64,000 nt of DNA from Protula sp. h YS-2021 (Eukaryota > Annelida > Polychaeta > Sabellida > Serpulidae): contig OX457033.1 of the NCBI GenBank assembly GCA_949752745.1, positions 42,158,245-42,222,244 of the forward strand. Direction: 5' to 3'. Under the pieces are notes generated by a model. It was given only the letters and a program-made list of their open reading frames with translations. It ran no database searches and had not been told where the DNA came from. Position numbers and translations under genes: made by a program. The number at the start of each line of letters is the position of its first letter. Position 1 is the stretch's first letter. Positions 15,001 to 27,000 of the stretch are shown here, one piece after another.

Positions 15001-18000
15001 ATGGTCAACTTTTTTGTTTTGACCTTTACTATGACGGAGGAGGTGAAGGTCACCGGATGAATCTTAAACAACGTCTTTTAAGCCCAATGTGTCGAAGATC
15101 TCATTAGCTGTTTTCGAGATAACGGTCAACTTACGGTTTTTGGACCTGACCATGACGGAGGAGGTCAGAGTCACCGAGGTACCTCTTATATAAAGTCTTT
15201 TAAGCCCAAAGGGTCGAAAATAAGCTTAAAATCGCTCTATCTCTAACTGTTTTCGAGATAATGGTCAACTTCGGGTTTTTCACTTTGACGATGACGGAGG
15301 TGGCTATGGTCATCGAGGTACCTCTTTTATAACGTTCTTTAGGCCCAAAGGGTCGAAAATAATCTCAAACTCGCTCTATTTCTTTACCCGTTTTCGAGAA
15401 AATGCTCAGCTTTTGGAGTTTGCCCTTGGCCATGACGGAAGAGGTCAAGGTCACCAAGGTACCTCTTATATTGCGTCTTTTAGCCCCACAGGGTCGAAAA
15501 TAAGCTTAAAATTGCTCTATATCTGACTGTTCGAGATAATGGTCAACTTCCGGTTTCTCACCTTGATGATGACTGAGTTGTGTTTTTGCCCTTGACCATG
15601 ACGGAGGAGGTCAAGGTCACCGAACTACCTCTTATTTTGGGTCTTTTAGGCCCAAAGGGTCGAAAATAAGCTTAAAATCGTTCTATCTTTAATCTTTTTC
15701 TAGATAATGGTCAACTTTTTTGTTTTGACCTTTACTATGACGGAGGAGGTGAAGGTCACCGGATGAATCTTAAACAACGTCTTTTAAGCCCAATGTGTCG
15801 AAGATCTCATTAGCTGTTTTCGAGATAACGGTCAACTTACGGTTTTTGGACCTGACCATGACGGAGGAGGTCAGAGTCACCGAGATACCTCTTATATAAA
15901 GTCTTTTAAGCCCAAAGGGTCGAAAATAAGCTTAAAATCGCTCTATCTCTAACTGTTTTCGAGATAATGGTCAACTTCGGGTTTTTCACTTTGACGATGA
16001 CGGAGGTCGCTATGGTCATCGAGGTACCTCTTTTATAACGTTCTTTAGGCCCAAAGGGTCGAAAATAATCTTAAAATCGCTCTATTTCTTTACCCGTTTT
16101 CGAGAAAATGCTCAGCTTTTGGAGTTTGCCCTTGGCCATGACGGAGGAGGTCAAGGTCACCAAGGTACCTCTTATATTGCGTCTTTTAGCCCCACAGGAT
16201 CGAAAATAAGCTTAAAATTGCTCTATATCTGACTGTTCGAGATAATGGTCAATTTCCGGTTTCTCACCTTGATGATGACTGAGTTGTGTTTTTGCCCTTG
16301 ACCATGACGGAGGAGGTCAAGGTCACCGAACTACCTCTTATTTTGGGTCTTTTATACCCAAAGGGTCGAAAATAAGCTTAAAATCGTTCTATCTCTAATC
16401 TTTTTCTAGATAATGGTCAACTTTTTTGTTTGGACCTTTACTATGACGGAGGAGGTGAAGGTCACCGGATGAATCTTAAACAACGTCTTTTAAGCCCAAT
16501 GTGTCGAAGATCTCATTAGCTGTTTTCGAGATAACGGTCAACTTACGGTTTTTGGACCTGACCATGACGGAGGAGGTCAGAGTCACCGAGGTACCTCTTA
16601 TATAAAGTCTTTTAAGCCCAAAAGGTCGAAAATAAGCTTAAAATCGCTCTATCTCTAACTGTTTTCGAGATAATGGTCAACTTCGGGTTTTTCACTTTGA
16701 CGATGACGGAGGTGGCTATGGGCATCGAGGTACCTCTTTTATAACGTTCTTTAGGCCCAAAGGGTCGAAAATAATCTCAAAATCGCTCTATTTCTTTACC
16801 CGTTTTCGAGAAAATGCTCAGCTTTTGGAGTTTGCCCTTGGCCATGACGGAGGAGGTCAAGGTCACCAAGGTACCTCTTATATTGCGTCTTTTAGCCCCA
16901 CAGGGTCGAAAATAAGCTTAAAATTGCTCTATATCTGACTGTTCGAGATAATGGTCAACTTCCGGTTTCTCACCTTGATGATGACTGAGTTGTGTTTTTG
17001 CCCTTGACCGTGACGGAGGAGGTCAAGGTCACCGAACTACCTCTTATTTTGGGTCTTTTAGGCCCAAAGGGTCGAAAATAAGCTTAAAATCGTTCTATCT
17101 CTAATCTTTTTCTAGATAATGGTCAACTTTTTTGTTTTGACCTTTACTATGACGGAGGAGGTGAAGGTCACCGGATGAATCTTAAACAACGTCTTTTAAG
17201 CCCAATGTGTCGAAGATCTCATTAGCTGTTTTCGAGATAACGGTCAACTTACGGTTTTTGGACCTGACCATGACGGAGGAGGTCAGAGTCACCGAGGTAC
17301 CACTTATATAAAGTCTTTAAAGCCCAAAGGGTCGAAAATAAGCTTAAAATCGCTCTATCTCTAACTGTTTTCGAGATAATGGTCAACTTCGGGTTTTTCA
17401 CTTTGACGATGACGGAGGTGGCTATGGTCATCGAGGTACCTCTTTTATAACGTTCTTTAGGCCCAAAGGGTCGAAAATAATCTCAAAATCGCTCTATTTC
17501 TTTACCCGTTTTCGAGAAAATGCTCAACTTTTGGAGTTTGCCCTTGGCCATGACGGAGGAGGTCAAGGTCACCAAGGTACCTCTTATATTGCGTCTTTTA
17601 GCCCCACAGGGTCGAAAATAAGCTTAAAATTGCTCTTTATCTGACTGTTCGAGATAATGGTCAACTTCCGGTTTCTCACCTTGATGATGACTGAGTTGTG
17701 CTTTTGCCCTTGACCCTGACGGAGGAGGTCAAGGTCACCGAACTACCTCTTATTTTGGGTCTTTTAGGCCCAAAGGGTCGAAAATAAGCTTAAAATCGTT
17801 CTATCTCTAAACTTTTTCTAGATAATGGTCAACGTTTTTGTTAGACCTTTGCTATGACGAAGGAGGTGAAGGTCACCGGATGAATCTTAAGCAACGTCTT
17901 TTAAGCCCAATGTGTTGAAGATCTCATTAGCTGTTTTCGAGATAACGGTCAACTTACGGTTTTTGGTCCTGACCATGACGGAGGAGGTCAGAGTCACCGA

Positions 18001-21000
18001 GGTACCTCTTATATAAAGTCTTTTAAGCCCAAAGGGTCGAAAATAAGCTTAAAATCGCTCTATCTCTAACTGTTTTCGAGATAATGGTCAACTTCGGGTT
18101 TTTCACTTTGACGATGACGGTGGTGGCTATGGTCATCGAGGTACCTCTTTTATAACGTTCTTTAGGCCCAAAGGGTCGAAAATAATCTCAAAATCGCTCT
18201 ATTTCTTTACCCGTTTTCGAGAAAATGCTCAGCTTTTGGAGTTTGCCTTTGGCCATGACGGAGGAGGTCAAGGTCACCAAGGTACCTCTTATATTGCGTC
18301 TTTTAGCCCCACAGGGTCGAAAATAAGCTTAAAATTGCTCTATATCTGACTGTTCGAGATAATGGTCAACTTCCGGTTTCTCACCTTGATGATGACTGAG
18401 TTGTGTTTTTGCCCTTGACCATGACGGAGGAGGTCAAGGTCACCGAACTACCTCTTATTTTGGGTCTTTTAGGCCCAAAGGGTCGAAAATAAGCTTAAAA
18501 TCGTTCTATCTCTAAACTTTTTCTAGATAATGGTCAACTTTTTTGTTTTGACCTTTACTATGACGGAGGAGGTGAAGGTCACCGGATGAATCTTAAACAA
18601 AGTCTTTTAGGCCCAATGTGTCGAAGATCTCATTAGCTGTTTTCGAGATAACGGTCAACTTACGGTTTTTGGACCTGACCATGACGGAGGAGGTCAGAGT
18701 CACCGAGGTACCTCTTATATAAAGTCTTTTAAGCCCAAAGGGTCGAAAATAAGCTTAAAATCGCTCTATCTCTAACTGTTTTCGAGATAATGGTCAACTT
18801 CGGGTTTTTCACTTTGACGATGACGGAGGTGGCTATGGTCATCGAGGTACCTCTTTTATAACGTTCTTTAGGCCCAAAGGGTCGAAAATAATCTCAAAAT
18901 CGCTCTATTTCTTTACCCGTTTTCGAGAAAATGCTCAGCTTTTGGAGCTTGCCCTTGGCCATGACGGAGGAGGTCAAGGTCACCAAGGTACCTCTTATAT
19001 TGCGTCTTTTAGCCCCACAGGATCGAAAATAAGCTTAAAATTGCTCTATATCTGACTGTTCGAGATAATGGTCAACTTCCGGTTTCTCACCTTGATGATG
19101 ACGAAGTTGTGTTTTTGCCCTTGACCATGACGGAGGAGGTCAAGGTCACCGAACTACCTCTTATTTTCGGTCTTTTAGGCCCAAAGGGTCGAAAATGAGC
19201 TTAAAATCGTTCTATCTCTAAACTTTTTCTAGATAATGGTCAACTTTTTTGTTTTGACCTTTACTATGACGGAGGAGGTGAAGGTCACCGGATGAATCTT
19301 AAACAACGTCTTTTAAGCCCAATGTGTCGAAGATCTCATTAGCTGTTTTCGAGATAACGGTCAACTTACGGTTTTTGGCGACCTGACCATGACGGAGGAG
19401 GTCAGAGTCACCGAGGTACCTCTTATATAAAGTCTTTTAAGCCCAAAGGGTCGAAAATAAGCTTAAAATCGCTCTATCTCTAACTGTTTTCGAGATAATG
19501 GTCAACTTCGGGTTTTTCACTTTGACGATGACGGAGGTGGCTATGGTCATCGAGGTACCTCTTTTATAACGTTCTTTAGGCCCGAAGGGTCGAAAATAAT
19601 CTCAAAATCGCTCTATTTCTTTACCCGTTTTCGAGAAAATGCTCAGCTTTTGGAGTTTGCCCTTGGCCATGACGGAGGAGGTCAAGGTCACCAAGGTACC
19701 TCTTATATTGCGTCTTTTAGCCCCACAGGGTCGAAAATAAGCTTAAAATTGCTCTATATCTGACTGTTCGAGATAATGGTCAACTTCCGGTTTCTCACCT
19801 TGATGATGACTGAGTTGTGTTTTTGCCCTTGACCATGACGGAGGAGGTCAAGGTCACCGAACTACCTCTTATTTTGGGTCTTTTAGGCCCAAAGGGTCGA
19901 AAATAAGCTTAAAATCGTTCTATCTCTAAACTTTTTCTAGATAATGGTCAACTTTTTTGTTTTGACCTTTACTATGACGGAGGAGGTGAAGGTCACCGGA
20001 TGAATCTTAAACAATGTCTTTTAAGCCCAATGTGTCGAAGATCTCATTAGCTGTTTTCGAGATAACGGTCAACTTACGGTTGTTGGCGACCTGACCATGA
20101 CGGAGGAGGTCAGAGTCACCGAGGTACCTCTTATATAAAGTCTTTTAAGCCCAAAGGGTCGAAAATAAGCTTAAAATCGCTCTATCTCTAACTGTTTTCG
20201 AGATAATGGTCAACTTCGGGTTTTTCACTTTGACGATGACGGAGGTGGCTATGGTCATCGAGGTACCTCTTTTATAACGTTCTTTAGGCCCGAAGGGTCG
20301 AAAATAATCTCAAAATCGCTCTATTTCTTTACCCGTTTTCGAGAAAATGCTCAGCTTTTGGAGTTTGCCCTTGGCCATGACGGAGGAGGTCAAGGTCACC
20401 AAGGTACCTCTTATATTGCGTCTTTTAGCCCCACAGGGTCGAAAATAAGCTTAAAATTGCTCTATATCTGACTGTTCGAGATAATGGTCAACTTCCGGTT
20501 TCTCACCTTGATGATGACTGAGTTGTGTTTTTGCCCTTGACCATGACGGAGGAGGTCAAGGTCACCGAACTACCTCTTATTTTGGGTCTTTTAGGCCCAA
20601 AGGGTCGAAAATAAGCTTAAAATCGTTCTATCTCTAAACTTTTTCTAGATAATGGTCAACTTTTTTGTTTTGACCTTTACTATGACGGAGGAGGTGAAGG
20701 TCACCGGATGAATCTTAAACAACGTCTTTTAAGCCCAATGTGTCGAAGATCTCATTAGCTGTTTTAGAGATAACGGTCAACTTACGGTTTTTGGCGACCT
20801 GACCATGACGGAGGAGGTCAGAGTCACCGAGGTACCTCTTATATAAAGTCTTTTAAGCCCAAAGGGTCGAAAATAAGCTTAAAATCGCTCTATCTCTAAC
20901 TGTTTTCGAGATAATGGTCAACTTCGGGTTTTTCACTTTGACGATGACGGAGGTGGCTATGGTCATCGAAGTACCTCTTTTATAACGTTCTTTAGGCCCA

Positions 21001-24000
21001 AAGGGTCGAAAATAATCTCAAAATCGCTCTATTTCTTTACCCGTTTTCGAGAAAATGCTCAACTTTTGGAGTTTGCCCTTGGCCATGACGGAGGAGGTCA
21101 AGGTCACCAAGGTACCTCTTATATTGCGTCTTTTAGCCCCACAGGGTCGAAAATAAGCTTAAAATTGCTCTATATCTGACTGTTCGAGATAATGGTCAAC
21201 TTCCGGTTTCTCACCTTGATGATGACTGAGTTGTGTTTTTGCCCTTGACCATGACGGAGGAGGTCAAGGTCACCGAACTACCTCTTATTTTGGGTCTTTT
21301 AGGCCCAAAGGGTCGAAAATAAGCTTAAAATCGTTCTATCTCTAAACTTTTTCTAGATAATGGTCAACTTTTTTGTTTTGACCTTTACTATGACGGAGGA
21401 GGTGAAGGTCACCGGATGAATCTTAAACAACGTCTTTTAAGCCCAATGTGTCGAAGATCTCATTAGCTGTTTTAGAGATAACGGTCAACTTACGGTTTTT
21501 GGCGACCTGACCATGACGGAGGAGGTCAGAGTCACCGAGGTACCTCTTATATAAAGTCTTTTAAGCCCAAAGGGTCGAAAATAAGCTTAAAATCGCTCTA
21601 TCTCTAACTGTTTTCGAGATAATGGTCAACTTCGGGTTTTTCACTTTGACGATGACGGAGGTGGCTATGGTCATCGAAGTACCTCTTTTATAACGTTCTT
21701 TAGGCCCAAAGGGTCGAAAATAATCTCAAAATCGCTCTATTTCTTTACCCGTTTTCGAGAAAATGCTCAACTTTTGGAGTTTGCCCTTGGCCATGACGGA
21801 GGAGGTCAAGGTCACCAAGGTACCTCTTATATTGCGTCTTTTAGCCCCACAGGGTCGAAAATAAGCTTAAAATTGCTCTATATCTGACTGTTCGAGATAA
21901 TGGTCAACTTCCGGTTTCTCACCTTGATGATGACTGAGTTGTGTTTTTGCCCTTGACCATGACGGAGGAGGTCAAGGTCACCGAACTACCTCTTATTTTG
22001 GGTCTTTTAGGCCCAAAGGGTCGAAAATAAGCTTAAAATCGTTCTATCTCTAAACTTTTTCTAGATAATGGTCAACTTTTTTGTTTTGACCTTTACTATG
22101 ACGGAGGAGGTGAAGGTCACCGGATGAATCTTAAACAACGTCTTTTAAGCCCAATGTGTCGAAGATCTCATTAGCTGTTTTAGAGATAACGGTCAACTTA
22201 CGGTTTTTGGCGACCTGACCATGACGGAGGAGGTCAGAGTCACCGAGGTACCTCTTATATAAAGTCTTTTAAGCCCAAAGGGTCGAAAATAAGCTTAAAA
22301 TCGCTCTATCTCTAACTGTTTTCGAGATAATGGTCAACTTCGGGATTTTCACTTTGACGATGACGGAGGTGGCTATGGTCATCGAAGTACCTCTTTTATA
22401 ACGTTCTTTAGGCCCAAAGGGTCGAAAATAATCTCAAAATCGCTCTATTTCTTTACCCGTTTTCGAGAAAATGCTCAACTTTTGGAGTTTGCCCTTGGCC
22501 ATGACGGAGGAGGTCAAGGTCACCAAGGTACCTCTTATATTGCGTCTTTTAGCCCCACAGGGTCGAAAATAAGCTTAAAATTGCTCTATATCTGACTGTT
22601 CGAGATAATGGTCAACTTCCGGTTTCTCACCTTGATGATGACTGAGTTGTGTTTTTGCCCTTGACCATGACGGAGGAGGTCAAGGTCACCGAACTACCTC
22701 TTATTTTGGGTCTTTTAGGCCCAAAGGGTCGAAAATAAGCTTAAAATCGTTCTATCTCTAAACTTTTTCTAGATAATGGTCAACTTTTTTGTTTTGACCT
22801 TTACTATGACGGAGGAGGTGAAGGTCACCGGATGAATCTTAAACAACGTCTTTTAAGCCCAATGTGTCGAAGATCTCATTAGCTGTTTTCGAGATAACGG
22901 TCAACTTACGGTTGTTGGCGACCTGACCATGACGGAGGAGGTCAGAGTCACCGAGGTACCTCTTATATAAAGTCTTTTAAGCCCAAAGGGTCGAAAATAA
23001 GCTTAAAATCGCTCTATCTCTAACTGTTTTCGAGATAATGGTCAACTTCGGGTTTTTCACTTTGACGATGACGGAGGTGGCTATGGTCATCGAGGTACCT
23101 CTTTTATAACGTTCTTTAGGCCCAAAGGGTCGAAAATAATCTCAAAATCGCTCTATTTCTTTACCCGTTTTCGAGAAAATGCTCAGCTTTTGGAGTTTGC
23201 CCTTGGCCATGACGGAGGAGGTCAAGGTCACCAAGGTACCTCTTATATTGCGTCTTTTAGCCCCACAGGGTCGAAAATAAGCTTAAAATTGCTCTATATC
23301 TGACTGTTCGAGATAATGGTCAACTTCCGGTTTCTCACCTTGATGATGACTGAGTTGTGTTTTTGCCCTTGACCATGACGGAGAAGGTCAAGGTCACCGA
23401 ACTACCTCTTATTTTGGGTCTTTTAGGCCCAAAGGGTCGAAAATAAGCTTAAAATCGTTCTATCTCTAAACTTTTTCTAGATAATGGTCAACTTTTTTGT
23501 TTTGACCTTTACTATGACGGAGGAGGTGAAGGTCACCGGATGAATCTTAAACAACGTCTTTTAAGCCCAATGTGTCGAAGATCTCATTAGCTGTTTTAGA
23601 GATAACGGTCAACTTACGGTTTTTGGCGACCTGACCATGACGGAGGAGGTCAGAGTCACCGAGGTACCTCTTATATAAAGTCTTTTAAGCCCAAAGGGTC
23701 GAAAATAAGCTTAAAATCGCTCTATCTCTAACTGTTTTCGAGATAATGGTCAACTTCGGGTTTTTCACTTTGACGATGACGGAGGTGGCTATGGTCATCG
23801 AAGTACCTCTTTTATAACGTTCTTTAGGCCCAAAGGGTCGAAAATAATCTCAAAATCGCTCTATTTCTTTACCCGTTTTCGAGAAAATGCTCAACTTTTG
23901 GAGTTTGCCCTTGGCCATGACGGAGGAGGTCAAGGTCACCAAGGTACCTCTTATATTGCGTCTTTTAGCCCCACAGGGTCGAAAATAAGCTTAAAATTGC

Positions 24001-27000
24001 TCTATATCTGACTGTTCGAGATAATGGTCAACTTCCGGTTTCTCACCTTGATGATGACTGAGTTGTGTTTTTGCCCTTGACCATGACGGAGGAGGTCAAG
24101 GTCACCGAACTACCTCTTATTTTGGGTCTTTTAGGCCCAAAGGGTCGAAAATAAGCTTAAAATCGTTCTATCTCTAAACTTTTTCTAGATAATGGTCAAC
24201 TTTTTTGTTTTGACCTTTACTATGACGGAGGAGGTGAAGGTCACCGGATGAATCTTAAACAACGTCTTTTAAGCCCAATGTGTCGAAGATCTCATTAGCT
24301 GTTTTCGAGATAACGGTCAACTTACGGTTGTTGGCGACCTGACCATGACGGAGGAGGTCAGAGTCACCGAGGTACCTCTTATATAAAGTCTTTTAAGCCC
24401 AAAGGGTCGAAAATAAGCTTAAAATCGCTCTATCTCTAACTGTTTTCGAGATAATGGTCAACTTCGGGTTTTTCACTTTGACGATGACGGAGGTGGCTAT
24501 GGTCATCGAGGTACCTCTTTTATAACGTTCTTTAGGCCCAAAGGGTCGAAAATAATCTCAAAATCGCTCTATTTCTTTACCCGTTTTCGAGAAAATGCTC
24601 AGCTTTTGGAGTTTGCCCTTGGCCATGACGGAGGAGGTCAAGGTCACCAAGGTACCTCTTATATTGCGTCTTTTAGCCCCACAGGGTCGAAAATAAGCTT
24701 AAAATTGCTCTATATCTGACTGTTCGAGATAATGGTCAACTTCCGGTTTCTCACCTTGATGATGACTGAGTTGTGTTTTTGCCCTTGACCATGACGGAGA
24801 AGGTCAAGGTCACCGAACTACCTCTTATTTTGGGTCTTTTAGGCCCAAAGGGTCGAAAATAAGCTTAAAATCGTTCTATCTCTAAAATTTTTCTAGATAA
24901 TGGTCAACTTTTTTGTTTTGACCTTTACTATGACGGAGGAGGTGAAGGTCACCGGATGAATCTTAAACAACGTCTTTTAAGCCCAATGTGTCGAAGATCT
25001 CATTAGCTGTTTTCGAGATAACGGTCAACTTACGGTTGTTGGCGACCTGACCATGACGGAGGAGGTCAGAGTCACCGAGGTACCTCTTATATAAAGTCTT
25101 TTAAGCCCAAAGGGTCGAAAATAAGCTTAAAATCGCTCTATCTCTAACTGTTTTCGAGATAATGGTCAACTTCGGGTTTTTCACTTTGACGATGACGGAG
25201 GTGGCTATGGTCATCGAGGTACCTCTTTTATAACGTTCTTTAGGCCCAAAGGGTCGAAAATAATCTCAAAATCGCTCTATTTCTTTACCCGTTTTCGAGA
25301 AAATGCTCAGCTTTTGGAGTTTGCCCTTGGCCATGACGGAGGAGGTCAAGGTCACCAAGGTACCTCTTATATTGCGTCTTTTAGCCCCACAGGGTCGAAA
25401 ATAAGCTTAAAATTGCTCTATATCTGACTGTTCGAGATAATGGTCAACTTCCGGTTTCTCACCTTGATGATGACTGAGTTGTGTTTTTGCCCTTGACCAT
25501 GACGGAGAAGGTCAAGGTCACCGAACTACCTCTTATTTTGGGTCTTTTAGGCCCAAAGGGTCGAAAATAAGCTTAAAATCGTTCTATCTCTAAAATTTTT
25601 CTAGATAATGGTCAACTTTTTTGTTTTGACCTTTACTATGACGGAGGAGGTGAAGGTCACCGGATGAATCTTAAACAACGTCTTTTAAGCCCAATGTGTC
25701 GAAGATCTCATTAGCTGTTTTCGAGATAACGGTCAACTTACGGTTTTTGGACCTGACCATGACGGAGGAGGTCAGAGTCACAGAGGTACCTCTTATATAA
25801 AGTCTTTTAAGCCCAAAGGGTCGAAAATAAGCTTAAAATCGCTCTATCTCTAACTGTTTTCGAGATAATGGTCAACTTCGGGTTTTTCACTTTGACGATG
25901 ACGGAGGTGGCTATGGTCATCGATGTACCTCTTTTATAACGTTCTTTAGGCCCAAAGGGTCGAAAATAATCTCAAAATCGCTCTATTTCTTTACCCGTTT
26001 TCGAGAAAATGCTCAGCTTTTGGAGTTTGCCCTTGGCCATGACGGAGGAGGTCAAGGTCACCAAGGTACCTCATATATTGCGTCTTTTAGCCCCACAGGG
26101 TCGAAAATAAGCTTAAAATTGCTCTATATCTGACTGTTCGAGATAATGGTCAACTTCCGGTTTCTCACCTTGATGATGACTGAGTTGTGTTTTTGCCCTT
26201 GACCATGACGGAGGAGGTCAAGGTCACCGAACTACCTCTTATTTTGGGTCTTTTAGGCCCAAAGGGTCGAAAATAAGCTTAAAATCGTTCTATCTCTAAA
26301 CTTTTTCTAGATAATGGTCAACTTTTTTGTTTTGACCTTTACTATGACGGAGGAGGTGAAGGTCACTGGATGAATCTTAAACAACGTCTTTTAAGCCCAA
26401 TGTGTCGAAGATCTCATTAGCTGTTTTCGAGATAACGGTCAACTTACGGTTTTTGGACTTGACCATGACGGACGAGGTCAGAGTCACCGAGGTACCTCAT
26501 ATATAAAGTCTTTTAAGCCCAAAGGGTCGAAAATAAGCTTAAAATCGCTCTATCTCTAACTGTTTTCGAGATAATGGTCATCTTCGGGTTTTTCACTTTG
26601 ACGATGACGGAGGTGGCTATGGTCATCGATGTACCTCTTTTATAACGTTCTTTAGGCCCAAAGGGTCGAAAATAATCTCAAAATCGCTCTATTTCTTTAC
26701 CCGTTTTCGAGAAAATGCTCAGCTTTTGGAGTTTGCCCTTGGCCATGACGGAGGAGGTCAAGGTCACCAAGGTACCTCTTATATTGCTTCTTTTAGCCCC
26801 ACAGGGTCGAAAATAAGCTTAAAATTGCTCTATATCTGACTGTTCGAGATAATGGTCAACTTCCGGTTTCTCACCTTGATGATGACTGAGTTGTGTTTTT
26901 GCCCTTGACCATGACGGAGGAGGTCAAGGTCACCGAACTACCTCTTATTTTGGGTCTTTTAGGCCCAAAGGGTCGAAAATAAGCTTAAAATCGTTCTATC

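Noticed and set aside
11969..17431. Open frames of 60-66 codons on both strands in the left satellite
   Set aside because: They recur with the unit, lie on both strands at once and translate subunit sequence; no domain or gene signal.
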